Assembly (NCBI RefSeq): GCF_012935715.1
Contig: NZ_CP052860.1
Coordinates: 3,720,001-3,784,000 of the forward strand
Length of the DNA stretch: 64,000 bases
Source: Pseudomonas sp. ADAK13
GTDB taxonomy: Bacteria > Pseudomonadota > Gammaproteobacteria > Pseudomonadales > Pseudomonadaceae
Direction of reading: 5' to 3'
Both the position numbers and the translations under genes were made by a program. Each line of letters starts with the position of its first letter. Within the stretch, counting starts at the first letter, position 1. Under the pieces are notes generated by a model. The model was not told the DNA's origin and made no database searches. It was given only the letters and a program-made list of their open reading frames with translations. Below are positions 35,192-43,186 of the stretch, in pieces.

Positions 35192-36307
35192 ATGAAGCGA
35201 TTGGCCGGACTTTCCGCACTTGCCTTGATTATCTCCAGCACCAGTGGCTGCGGTTGGATCTGGGGCCCGGAAGGCTACTTCCGCGACCGCGGTAGCGATT
35301 ACCTGGAAGCCCAACAAACCGCCCCGATGAAATTGCCGTCGGACGTCAATGTCGCCAAGCGCCTTGACCCGTTGCTGCCGATCCCGCGCAACGTAGCCGA
35401 CGACACCTTCAAAGGTGAATACGAAGTGCCGCGTCCACAGCCGCTGTCGGCCGTGGCCGATGCCAGCGACTACAGCCTGCAGAAGAGCGGCGACACCCGT
35501 TGGGTCATGGCCCAGCGCCCACCTGCCGAAGTCTGGCCAGTGGCCGTGCAGTTCTTCCAGGACAACGGTTTCCGCATTGACGAGCAACGCCCGCAGACCG
35601 GTGAATTCACCACCGCGTGGCAGCACACCAGCGAACTGTCGGCCTCCATGGCCAAGCGCCTGCAAGCCGGCGGCGTAGCCAATGACAGCGAAGCCCGCAT
35701 CCGCGTGCGTATCGAGCCAGGCGTGCAACGCAACACCAGTGAAGTCTACGTGGTCAGCGCCGAGCGTCCTGCCGGCAGCACCGCCAACGTCGACTTCACC
35801 CCGCGCTCGGTCAACACCGGCGTGGACGCTGCCCTGGTCGACGAAATGCTCGCCAGCATGAGCCGTATCTCCGAGAAGGGCGGTTCCGTCTCCCTGCTCG
35901 CCGCCGGCAGCTTTGACACACCAAGCCGAGTCAGCCTCAGCGAAGACGGCAGCGGCAACGTCGTGCTCAACCTGGGTGAAGACCTGGACCGTGCCTGGTC
36001 GAGTGTCGGCCGCGCGCTGGAACATGGCGAATGGCGCGTTGAAGACATCAACCGCAGCCTGGGCCTGTACTACATCAACCTGGCCGAAAAAGCCGAGAAG
36101 AAAGACGACGAGCCAGGTTTCTTCAGCAAGTTGTTCGGCAGCAAGCCGACCAAGGAAGAGATCGAGACCCGCGCCGAGCGTTACCAGGTTCGTTTGAGCA
36201 AGGTTGGCGACAGCGTGCAAGTCACCGTCGAGAAAAACATCAATACTGTGGCGCCGGCTGATGTGGCGCGCAAAGTGTTGGGCGTGATTCAGGACAACCT
36301 GGGCTGA
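35192..36307 (+). CDS. bamC: Outer membrane assembly lipoprotein BamC
   Basis: This 371-residue lipoprotein (lipobox SSTSGC, Cys20) belongs to the BAM complex that inserts beta-barrel proteins. The N-terminal unstructured part that lies on BamD (YFRDRGSDYLEAQ) is followed by two helix-grip domains. It starts 17 bases after dapA, the conserved gammaproteobacterial order. Confidence 0.95.
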   Translation: MKRLAGLSALALIISSTSGCGWIWGPEGYFRDRGSDYLEAQQTAPMKLPSDVNVAKRLDPLLPIPRNVADDTFKGEYEVPRPQPLSAVADASDYSLQKSGDTRWVMAQRPPAEVWPVAVQFFQDNGFRIDEQRPQTGEFTTAWQHTSELSASMAKRLQAGGVANDSEARIRVRIEPGVQRNTSEVYVVSAERPAGSTANVDFTPRSVNTGVDAALVDEMLASMSRISEKGGSVSLLAAGSFDTPSRVSLSEDGSGNVVLNLGEDLDRAWSSVGRALEHGEWRVEDINRSLGLYYINLAEKAEKKDDEPGFFSKLFGSKPTKEEIETRAERYQVRLSKVGDSVQVTVEKNINTVAPADVARKVLGVIQDNLG

Positions 36308-36311
36308 TCCG

Positions 36312-37070
36312 ATGCGTTTTGCCGTTCTCGGCAGCGGTAGCCAAGGGAACGGCACGCTTGTAGCCCACGACGACACGTACGTCCTGGTGGATTGTGGTTT
36401 CTCCTTGCGGGAAACCGAGCGGCGCCTGCTGCGCCTGGGGGTTCACCCCTCGCAGCTGAGTGCGATTCTGGTGACCCACGAACATGCCGACCACGTGCAT
36501 GGCGTGGGTTTGCTGTCTCGGCGCTACAATCTTCCGGTGTACCTGAGCCGCGGTACCTTGCGCGGGATGCGCAAACCGATTGAACCCGCGGGTTTGCTGG
36601 CTGGTGGCGAGCAATTGCAGGTCGGTGCCTTGAGCATCGATGTAGTTGCCGTGGCCCACGATGCCCAGGAACCGACGCAATACGTATTCAGTGACGGTGA
36701 ACGGCGCTTCGGCCTGCTCACCGACCTGGGTTCCTACTGCGCCAAGGTGCTGGACGGTTACCGCGACCTCGATGCATTGATGATCGAGTCCAACCACTGC
36801 CGTGACCTGCTTGCGCGGGGTCACTACCCGGCCTTTCTCAAGCGGCGGGTCGGCGGGCAGTTTGGACATTTGAACAACCACCAGGCGGCGTACCTGGTGT
36901 ATGAGTTGGGCTGGCAAGACCTGCAACACCTGGTCCTGGCCCACCTGAGCAGCAAGAACAACCTGCCGCAGCTGGCCCGGCAATGTTTTGTCGACACCCT
37001 TGGGTGCGACCCGGACTGGCTGCAACTGGCCGATCAAGATTCAGGGCTCGACTGGCGACACATCGCCTAG
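36312..37070 (+). CDS. MBL-fold metallo-hydrolase (YycJ/WalJ-like)
   Basis: This 252-residue protein has the metallo-beta-lactamase motif THEHADHVHG (55-64) and the opening FAVLGSGSQGNGTLV typical of YycJ-type nucleases. The gene regularly sits between bamC and purC in pseudomonads. It starts four bases after bamC. Exonuclease activity is plausible from the family but not shown. Confidence 0.88.
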   Translation: MRFAVLGSGSQGNGTLVAHDDTYVLVDCGFSLRETERRLLRLGVHPSQLSAILVTHEHADHVHGVGLLSRRYNLPVYLSRGTLRGMRKPIEPAGLLAGGEQLQVGALSIDVVAVAHDAQEPTQYVFSDGERRFGLLTDLGSYCAKVLDGYRDLDALMIESNHCRDLLARGHYPAFLKRRVGGQFGHLNNHQAAYLVYELGWQDLQHLVLAHLSSKNNLPQLARQCFVDTLGCDPDWLQLADQDSGLDWRHIA

Positions 37071-37098
37071 CCCACCTACTTAGCAAGCGGAGCCCATC

Positions 37099-37812
37099 AT
37101 GGAAAAACGTGAAGAACTCTACCGCGGCAAAGCCAAATCGGTTTACAAGACCGACGACGCCAACCGCTTGATCCTGCTGTTTCGCAACGACACCTCGGCG
37201 TTCGACGGCAAGCGCATTGAACAGCTCGACCGCAAAGGCATGGTGAACAACAAGTTCAACGCCTTCATCATGCAGAAACTCGAGTCGGCCGGCATTCCGA
37301 CCCAATTCGACAAACTGCTGGGCGACAACGAATGCCTGGTGAAAAAGCTCGACATGATCCCGGTCGAGTGCGTCGTACGTAACTACGCCGCCGGCAGCCT
37401 GGTGAAGCGTCTGGGCGTGGAGGAGGGCCTCAAGCTCAATCCTTACACCTTCGAACTGTTCCTGAAGGACGACGCCAAGGGCGACCCGTTCATCAACGAA
37501 TCCCACGTGGTGGCATTCGGTTGGGGCACCGCTGAGCAACTGGCTCGCATGAAAGAACTGTCGCTGAAGGTCAACGACGTCCTGAGCAAACTGTTCGACG
37601 ACGCCGGCCTGCTGCTGGTGGACTTCAAACTGGAATTTGGTGTGTTCCACGACGGCTCCATCGTCCTGGGCGACGAATTCAGCCCGGACGGCTGCCGCCT
37701 GTGGGACAAAGACACCCGCAAGAAGATGGACAAAGACCGCTTCCGCCAGGGCCTCGGTGACGTCATCGAAGCCTACGAAGAAGTCGCCAACCGTCTTGGC
37801 GTACCGCTGTAA
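37099..37812 (+). CDS. purC: Phosphoribosylaminoimidazole-succinocarboxamide synthase
   Basis: This 237-residue SAICAR synthetase of purine synthesis begins [20 protein letters not shown]. It has the family motifs [13 protein letters not shown] and [10 protein letters not shown], followed by [12 protein letters not shown], which bind ATP, magnesium and substrate. Length is standard. It follows the MBL gene after 28 bases and probably shares the transcript. Confidence 0.97.
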   Translation: MEKREELYRGKAKSVYKTDDANRLILLFRNDTSAFDGKRIEQLDRKGMVNNKFNAFIMQKLESAGIPTQFDKLLGDNECLVKKLDMIPVECVVRNYAAGSLVKRLGVEEGLKLNPYTFELFLKDDAKGDPFINESHVVAFGWGTAEQLARMKELSLKVNDVLSKLFDDAGLLLVDFKLEFGVFHDGSIVLGDEFSPDGCRLWDKDTRKKMDKDRFRQGLGDVIEAYEEVANRLGVPL

Positions 37813-37857
37813 TCGACGCAAGCATCTGATAGCACGGAAAAAAATCGCTTAGGCGCT

Positions 37858-37885
37858 TTGCTTCCACGAAACAGGCTGTTATGAT
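37858..37885 (+). promoter_or_regulatory. Sigma-70 promoter of tRNA-Ser
   Basis: TTGCTT (-35) and TATGAT (-10) are separated by 16 bases. They are followed by the GC-rich discriminator GCGCGCCG typical of stringently controlled stable RNA promoters. Transcription would begin a few bases before the tRNA at 37896. Confidence 0.65.
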
Positions 37886-37895
37886 GCGCGCCGTT

Positions 37896-37985
37896 GGAGA
37901 GATGCCAGAGTGGCCGAATGGGACGGATTCGAAATCCGTTGTACCTTCACCGGTACCTAGGGTTCGAATCCCTATCTCTCCGCCA
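37896..37985 (+). tRNA. tRNA-Ser (anticodon CGA)
   Basis: This 90-base tRNA has an acceptor GGAGAGA pairing with TCTCTCC, the anticodon loop TTCGAAA (CGA, reading UCG), a long variable arm (GTACCTTCACCGGTAC) as in class II tRNAs, and an encoded CCA. It is a stand-alone gene with its own promoter and terminator. Confidence 0.97.
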
Positions 37986-37992
37986 TTACATA

Positions 37993-38031
37993 GAAAAAGC
38001 CCCGTAGTTGAATAAACTACGGGGCTTTTTC
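37993..38031. terminator. Bidirectional terminator after tRNA-Ser and higA
   Basis: AAAAAGCCCCGTAGTT and AACTACGGGGCTTTTT form a long perfect stem with a short loop. A and T runs on both sides let it stop transcription of tRNA-Ser and of the converging higBA operon. Confidence 0.92.
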
Positions 38032-38041
38032 GTTTCTGATC

Positions 38042-38413
38042 TCAAGCAATCTTTACTGGCTTTATCAGGCTTTCTGCCGGAATCCCAAACATCTCATGCA
38101 ACTTCCAAATCATCGGCAGCGTAAGAGCCCGCTTTCCGTTCAGTACCTCATAAACCCGATTCTGTCGGCCAATAGCAGGTACCAGGTCAGCTGCCGATAG
38201 CCCCGACTGCTCCATTCTGAAACGGATGGCATCCACCGGGTTGGGCAAATCCACCGGGAAGTGCTTCGCTTCGTAGACTTCAATTAGCGTAATCATCACA
38301 TCAAGATAGTCGCCTTCAGGTGTGCCGGGTTCAGGCTCATTGTCGAACAAGGGCGATACAGCCTTCAGCGCGTCCCGGTAGTCTTGCTCGGTGTGGATAG
38401 GGCGAATATTCAT
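38042..38413 (-). CDS. higA: HigA-type antitoxin
   Basis: This 123-residue protein has an acidic N-terminal part that should hold the toxin and a C-terminal Cro/C1-type HTH (about 65-115; SGLSAADLVPAIGRQNRVYEVLNGKR, shown as two parts SGLSAADL and GRQNRVYEVL). It is encoded three bases after the toxin, the toxin-first order of higBA loci. It should neutralise HigB and repress the operon through the operator upstream of higB. Confidence 0.88.
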   Translation of the reverse strand: MNIRPIHTEQDYRDALKAVSPLFDNEPEPGTPEGDYLDVMITLIEVYEAKHFPVDLPNPVDAIRFRMEQSGLSAADLVPAIGRQNRVYEVLNGKRALTLPMIWKLHEMFGIPAESLIKPVKIA

Positions 38414-38416
38414 GGC

Positions 38417-38719
38417 TTATTCCATTTCAACGGTATCGGCATCAATGACGTCGTACTGCTTATGCGTACCGACGAATTTGATATAGAGGGCGCCGTAGCG
38501 ATAAGCCACGGCAGCCACGAGCCGATAGTCGTTACCTCTGATGTTGAACACGACCCTGCGGCTTTTTAGAACACTGGCGTGACGAAACTGAGCCTTGATA
38601 TCAGCCGGGGTCTTCCAGTCTGATTTTTTGACCTCATCAATCCAGGCGAGGAATGATTGCTCTGCATCCGGGCGTTTTTGCCAAAAGGTCTTTAGTTGGC
38701 TGACAGCGACAATTCTCAT
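38417..38719 (-). CDS. higB: HigB-type mRNA interferase toxin
   Basis: This 100-residue RelE-superfamily toxin resembles the HigB family that cuts mRNA on ribosomes: it contains WKTPADIKAQFRHASVL and a C-terminal YIKFVGTHKQYDVIDA. The start at 38719 (MRIVAVSQLKTFW) is preferred; AGGA lies 6 bases upstream. An in-frame ATG at 38740 sits inside the operator. The strand and toxin-first order match higBA. Confidence 0.88.
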   Translation of the reverse strand: MRIVAVSQLKTFWQKRPDAEQSFLAWIDEVKKSDWKTPADIKAQFRHASVLKSRRVVFNIRGNDYRLVAAVAYRYGALYIKFVGTHKQYDVIDADTVEME

Positions 38720-38724
38720 TAAAG

Positions 38725-38800
38725 ATCCTAGTCCCAGCATGGGACTTGTTCAAGTGCGTTTCATCCGATGGGTGATGTTCAGATAAGCCGTAAGTCCCAT
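38725..38800 (-). promoter_or_regulatory. higBA promoter with HigA operator half-sites
   Basis: On the minus strand TTGAAC (38753-38748) and TAGGAT (38730-38725) are spaced 17 bases apart. The spacer carries a perfect palindrome, AGTCCCA-GCA-TGGGACT (38730-38746). A further AAGTCCCAT half-site lies at 38792-38800. A repressor there would block RNA polymerase directly. From this -10 the transcript would start at or within two bases of the higB ATG, so either the mRNA is nearly leaderless or another promoter further up is used. Confidence 0.6.
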
Positions 38801-38956
38801 AAAACGCGAAGTGGCAGGCGAGTGATTTGGTTTCTGGGTGTTTTCCTCCCAGCCCAAGAAGCGTTGTATTCGGTCGCGCTCACATAAACTTTCACTCACG
38901 ACCGAATAACTCCCCCCACTGCGGTGTTCACCACACAGACCACCCAGGAAACGCCC

Positions 38957-39514
38957 ATGAACATCCCCACCGACCGCTACGATCGCCTGACCCGCACCTT
39001 CCACTGGCTTACCGCTGCTCTGGTGATCTTCATGTTCGCCAGCGCCCACATCTGGGGAAACCTGGAAAAAGGCACGCCACTGCGCAAAGGCCTGCAATCC
39101 GTGCATATCTCACTGGGTATCGCGATGGCGGTGCTGATTGCTGCACGTATCCTCTGGCGCCTGTTCGGCGGCAATCATCCAAAGGCCGACACGCACCCGG
39201 CGCTGAACGTGGCCGCCAAAATCGCCCACGGCTGTCTATACCTGTTATTACTCACGCAGGTCATCCTCGGCTTCCTGTTCCGCTGGGCCCAGGGCGAGCC
39301 CTTCAACTTTTTTGGACTGTTCCCGGTGCCTGCGCCGTTTGTGATCGATCACGAATTGCGGGGCACCCTGGCTGGCCTGCACAACAACGTCGCCTGGGCG
39401 ATCATCGTGCTCGCGGGGCTGCATGCCTGTGCCGCGCTGTGGCATCACTACATCCAGCGCGACAGCACGCTGCGCCGCATGCTGCCCGGCCCTCGGGGCG
39501 ATCTTCAACACTGA
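38957..39514 (+). CDS. Cytochrome b561
   Basis: This 185-residue protein has four membrane segments and the haem-binding histidines of bacterial b561: His16 in TRTFHWLTA, then HISLG, and HNNVAW plus LHACAALWHH near the end. It passes electrons from quinol or to periplasmic acceptors. The ATG at 38957 gives the family N-terminus; an in-frame ATG at 38924 is less likely. It is followed by TPR, sigma and anti-sigma genes in the same direction. Confidence 0.9.
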   Translation: MNIPTDRYDRLTRTFHWLTAALVIFMFASAHIWGNLEKGTPLRKGLQSVHISLGIAMAVLIAARILWRLFGGNHPKADTHPALNVAAKIAHGCLYLLLLTQVILGFLFRWAQGEPFNFFGLFPVPAPFVIDHELRGTLAGLHNNVAWAIIVLAGLHACAALWHHYIQRDSTLRRMLPGPRGDLQH

Positions 39515-39557
39515 GTTTGCTGCGGTACTTTCCCTATCGTTACGGAGCATGAACGCC

Positions 39558-40109
39558 ATGAAGAGTCGCCACGAACACGTCGTTGGTTATCGCACTGCCT
39601 TGTTCTTCGGAACCTGTATGGCCGCCGCGCTACTGGCCGGCCAGGTCCACGCTTCCGGTGACGAATCGGCGCCGCCCAAGCCCAACTGCCCCAAAGGCCA
39701 GGTCTGGGATACCAAGACCCGCAAGTGCGTATTGCAGACAAGCAAGGCCACCTCGGACGCCGACCGCACCGATTACGCCTATCGCCTGGCCAAGGACGGG
39801 CGCTACGAAGAAGCCCTGTCACTGCTCGACACTCTGCAAAACCCGAACACGGCCAAGGCCCTGAACTACCGCGGCTACGCCACCCGCAAGTTGGGTCGCA
39901 CCGATGAAGGGATCAGCTACTACCTGAAATCCGTGGCGCTGGACCCCAACTACGCCCAGGTGCGCGAATACCTCGGCGAGGCTTATGTGATCAAGGGCCG
40001 TGTAGACCTGGCCCAGGAGCAACTGGTGAAAATCAAAGCCTTGTGCAGCACCACTTGCGAAGAGTACGAAGACCTGGCCGAAGCCATCGCCGCCGCACCT
40101 CAGGCTTGA
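39558..40109 (+). CDS. Secreted TPR protein
   Basis: This 183-residue protein has a signal peptide (about 1-32, cleavage near VHAS), then a Cys pair in NCPKGQVWDTKTRKCV, then TPR-type helices (YAYRLAKDGRYEEALSLLDT and onwards). It is probably a periplasmic scaffold. The ATG at 39558 is at better distance from GGAG than the ATG at 39549; both are in frame. It precedes the ECF sigma gene by 28 bases and may be its regulatory partner, which is inference. Confidence 0.8.
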   Translation: MKSRHEHVVGYRTALFFGTCMAAALLAGQVHASGDESAPPKPNCPKGQVWDTKTRKCVLQTSKATSDADRTDYAYRLAKDGRYEEALSLLDTLQNPNTAKALNYRGYATRKLGRTDEGISYYLKSVALDPNYAQVREYLGEAYVIKGRVDLAQEQLVKIKALCSTTCEEYEDLAEAIAAAPQA

Positions 40110-40137
40110 CGCGTGAGCGAAACGACAGGAGACCGCC

Positions 40138-40665
40138 ATCACCCAAGACGCTGAGTTGCGCCGTGAGTTGAGCTTGCTGTTGCCACGTTTATGGCGATAC
40201 GGCTTGGTGCTGTCGCGACAAAAGCATGTGGCGGATGACCTGGTGCAAGCCACCTGCGTGCGTGCGCTGGAGCGTGCGGGCCAGTTTGTGGCCGGCACGC
40301 GGCTCGACCGCTGGTTGCTGACGATCATGCATACGATCTGGCTTAACGAACTGCGCTCGCAGCGCGTACGACAGGGCCAGGGATTTGTCGACGCGGAGGA
40401 GGAGTTGTCGTTCGACGGCGAAACCCAGGCTCAGGACCAGGTGCTGGCCGCGCAGGTCATCAAACGCGTCAATGCGCTACCCGAAGCCCAGCGGGAGACG
40501 GTGTTCCTGGCCTACGTCGAAGGGCTTTCATACAAGGAAATTGCCGAGGTCCTGCACATCCCCGTGGGAACGGTGATGAGCCGGCTGGCTGCTGCGCGCT
40601 TGAGGTTGGCTGAAACGGCGCACTCAAGCGGCCTGCTGGATAAATCGAGCGGAGAACGACGATGA
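40138..40665 (+). CDS. ECF sigma factor, apparent ATC start codon
   Basis: This 175-residue ECF sigma has region 2 (RQKHVADDLVQATCVRALERA), given here as positions 22-42, and region 4 (LPEAQRETVFLAYVEGLSYKEIAEVL in two blocks). AGGAG at 40127-40131 sits six bases before ATC at 40138, which would read (M)TQDAELRREL. The only later start, TTG at 40156, has no clear Shine-Dalgarno sequence. Isoleucine codons serve as rare starts in bacteria, so ATC is chosen. The stop overlaps the anti-sigma ATG as ATGA. Confidence 0.85.
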   Translation: MTQDAELRRELSLLLPRLWRYGLVLSRQKHVADDLVQATCVRALERAGQFVAGTRLDRWLLTIMHTIWLNELRSQRVRQGQGFVDAEEELSFDGETQAQDQVLAAQVIKRVNALPEAQRETVFLAYVEGLSYKEIAEVLHIPVGTVMSRLAAARLRLAETAHSSGLLDKSSGERR

Positions 40666-41429
40666 CTCAACAGACCCTACCGTCGGATGAACTGCTGGTG
40701 GCTTATCTCGACGGTGAGCTGGACCCCGAGCGGTGCCAGCTTATCGATAACCTGCTGGGGATCGATCCCGCCGTGACGGCCCGCGTCGAGCAGCTCAAGC
40801 GCGGGCAGTTGTCGTTCAAATCAGCGTTCGATTCGGTTCTCGACCAAGCCCCTGCCGAGCGTTTGCAGGCGATGCTCGACGCCTTGCCGCCGGCACACAC
40901 ACCGGCCCTGAGTCGACGCAGGTTTCTCGCGGTAGCGGCAAGCTTTGCGGTGGCCGGTGTGGTCGCTGATCGACTGTTCATGGCATGGCCCCGGCCTGAG
41001 CCTGGTTCGGGCTGGCGCACCTCGGTCGCCGAATACATGGCGCTGTATACGCCCCGGACCCTGGAGAACCTCAGCGCCGACCCTGACTCCCATCTTGCTC
41101 AACTGAATTCGGTAGGGCGCCAACTCGGCCTGCCGCTGAGCCCTGAGGCAATCAGCCTGCCGGGCGCCGAGTTCAGGCGCGCACAAATCCTCGATTATGA
41201 CGGTGTACTGATCGGCCAATTGACCTACCTCGACCCGCGCCACGGTCCTTTGGCGCTGTGCATCACGGCGGCGAAAAAGGGCGCCGCGCCCATGGCCACT
41301 GAGCAGCGCCGTGGTATGAACGTGGTGTTTTGGTCCAGCCCAACCCATGCGTTCATGTTGATTGGCAGAAACCCGTTTGAAGATTTGCAGATCATGGCGC
41401 GCAGTGCTGAAAAGACCCTGGCCGTATAG
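40662..41429 (+). CDS. Membrane anti-sigma factor
   Basis: This 255-residue protein starts with an anti-sigma-like cytoplasmic domain (PSDELLVAYLDGELDPE, residues 7-23). It then has a membrane segment (about 88-105) immediately preceded by SRRRFLA, which resembles a twin-arginine signal, and a periplasmic domain of about 145 residues. It overlaps the sigma gene by four bases and should hold that sigma. No zinc-binding Cys/His motif is seen. Confidence 0.87.
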   Translation: MTQQTLPSDELLVAYLDGELDPERCQLIDNLLGIDPAVTARVEQLKRGQLSFKSAFDSVLDQAPAERLQAMLDALPPAHTPALSRRRFLAVAASFAVAGVVADRLFMAWPRPEPGSGWRTSVAEYMALYTPRTLENLSADPDSHLAQLNSVGRQLGLPLSPEAISLPGAEFRRAQILDYDGVLIGQLTYLDPRHGPLALCITAAKKGAAPMATEQRRGMNVVFWSSPTHAFMLIGRNPFEDLQIMARSAEKTLAV

Positions 41430-41533
41430 TCACCGGGGTGGAATAAACCCGGCCCCCTGACTGTTCACCAATGTACCTGTCCGAATCTGGCGTCCTGTTG
41501 ATTCGGGTTTATCGATTGGTGAGGGAGAGGCCC

Positions 41534-42148
41534 ATGCTGGTATACCGAGACACACTCAAAGAAGCGCTTCCGCTTCGTGAGCGCCCAGGTGCGATTGGCT
41601 TGGTACTGAGCCTGGAGGGCGCGCGGTACTACGTGTTCATCAGCCGGCAATCGCGCGAGCAAGTTGCCAACAGTGCCGTGGGCAACAAATTGAAACTGCA
41701 TGCGCAGCTGTTAAAAAGGACGCTGACCGCGTCTGAGCATCAGGATTCGTATCGGTCGATGTTGCCGGTCGCCCAGGCCTTGGTGGCGCAGCGCGGGGTA
41801 GACGTCGAAAGCCGACACGCAGAAGAGTTGTTGATCGAGCATTTCGACGAGTGCGTGCAAAACTTCGTCAGCCTGCGCGGCCGGCCGCCGGCCAAAGCCG
41901 AGGTATTCCTGTCCCACTGTCCCTGCCAGTCGAAGGACCCCGGCGCCAGCCCGGCGCGCATGTTGGCGGGCACGTTCTACGAGGCCACCTGCAAGGCCAA
42001 GCTGATGAAGTTCTGCACCACGGGCAACCGGGCGGCGATGTCGTGGAAGGTCTACTACCAATTCGATATTGGCTCGTCAAAGCTCGACATCAACGAGCAC
42101 CTCAACAACCTGACCCTGTGCAAGCAGCCGGCGTTTATCAACACGTAG
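41534..42148 (+). CDS. Unrecognised protein with deaminase-like HAE and CPC motifs
   Basis: I do not recognise this 204-residue protein. It has HAEELL at 95-100 and, 30 residues on, VFLSHCPCQ at 124-132. This spacing and the strand-then-CPC context resemble zinc deaminase folds (HxE plus PCxxC), although the second Cys at the usual place is missing; Cys129, Cys153 and Cys161 are available. The start at 41534 has GGAGAGG upstream; the frame is open to 41471. There is no signal peptide or membrane segment. Its end overlaps the AraC gene tail by 11 bases. Confidence 0.65.
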   Translation: MLVYRDTLKEALPLRERPGAIGLVLSLEGARYYVFISRQSREQVANSAVGNKLKLHAQLLKRTLTASEHQDSYRSMLPVAQALVAQRGVDVESRHAEELLIEHFDECVQNFVSLRGRPPAKAEVFLSHCPCQSKDPGASPARMLAGTFYEATCKAKLMKFCTTGNRAAMSWKVYYQFDIGSSKLDINEHLNNLTLCKQPAFINT

Positions 42149-43160
42149 GGGCTTGCAGCGCCCGCCACCGAGCCGGCGTCGTGCCTTCCCAGGAGCGAAA
42201 CGCCCGATAAAACGAGTTGGTGTCTTCATAGCCGACCAGGCAGGCGATCTCGTCTATTTCGATAGACGGCTCAGTGAGCAAATGGCGCACCACTTCCTTG
42301 CGGGTCTCCAGCATCAGTTGCCGAAAACTGCTGCCGGCCTCGGTAATGCGCCGCTGCAATGTGCGTTCGCTCATGCCCAATTCCCGTGCGACTTCGATCA
42401 TCTCGGGGCGGCCACTGGCCAGAATGCGTTTGAGGGTGATCTTGACTTGATGGCAGATGCTGGCCGGTGCCGATGCTTCGGCCAGCGCCGCCACCAGGCC
42501 CGGGTTCAGCATGTCCAGCATTTGCGGATTGTATCCAGGAAACGGGCGATCCAGATCCGCGGCATCCAGCACCAGCGCATTGCGCTCGGCACCAAAGCGC
42601 ACGGGGCAGCCGAAAAAATCCGCCAGTACGGTGCTGCCGTCGTCCGGGCGCGCCAGTTCAACGTTCAGAGGAGTGATCTGCGCCCGTGAACCCCGCCGGC
42701 CCAACTCCACAAACGTGGCAAACGCCGCGTCCACCAACAGCGGTGGTGGCGGCTCAGGCGTGTGCAGCCATTCGATGGTCACCGTGCACCTGCGGCCATC
42801 CTCGCAAACCAGCAGGCGCTCAGGCGTGCACAGTTGCTTGAAGCGGGCGAGGCGGTGCAGGCCATCCCGATAATCCCGGGCGATAAAGGCGGCAAAGCTG
42901 GACGGTGGAAGCGCGGTGACCTCAAGGCGGGTCATCAGCAGGATTCCGACGGCCGGATCAGGGTTGAGCGCCCGCACCGCCTCCCACAGGCGAAAGAACT
43001 CCAGCGTCGTCACCTGCCGCCGGTCGCGCCGCTCGCGGATATGCAGGGTCATGGGTAAGCGCGCCTGACGCAACACCACCGATGGCTCCAGCCCGACGCT
43101 CTTCAGGGCCAGCCAAAACACGTCCGGTATGTTGAAACGGGGTTGTGTCGCGTCAGGCAT
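42138..43160 (-). CDS. AraC-family transcriptional regulator (ArsR/OruR type)
   Basis: This 340-residue regulator has an N-terminal arabinose-binding-like domain of the OruR/ArgR-type (about 20-205) and a C-terminal pair of HTH motifs (about 240-335; ARELGMSERTLQRRI and IACLVGYEDTNSFYRAF). It lies 26 bases downstream of the SDR gene in the same direction, so it may be cotranscribed with it and act on it. Effector unknown. Confidence 0.88.
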   Translation of the reverse strand: MPDATQPRFNIPDVFWLALKSVGLEPSVVLRQARLPMTLHIRERRDRRQVTTLEFFRLWEAVRALNPDPAVGILLMTRLEVTALPPSSFAAFIARDYRDGLHRLARFKQLCTPERLLVCEDGRRCTVTIEWLHTPEPPPPLLVDAAFATFVELGRRGSRAQITPLNVELARPDDGSTVLADFFGCPVRFGAERNALVLDAADLDRPFPGYNPQMLDMLNPGLVAALAEASAPASICHQVKITLKRILASGRPEMIEVARELGMSERTLQRRITEAGSSFRQLMLETRKEVVRHLLTEPSIEIDEIACLVGYEDTNSFYRAFRSWEGTTPARWRALQAPTC

Positions 43161-43186
43161 GCAGCACCTTCTTTTAAATCGTGAGA

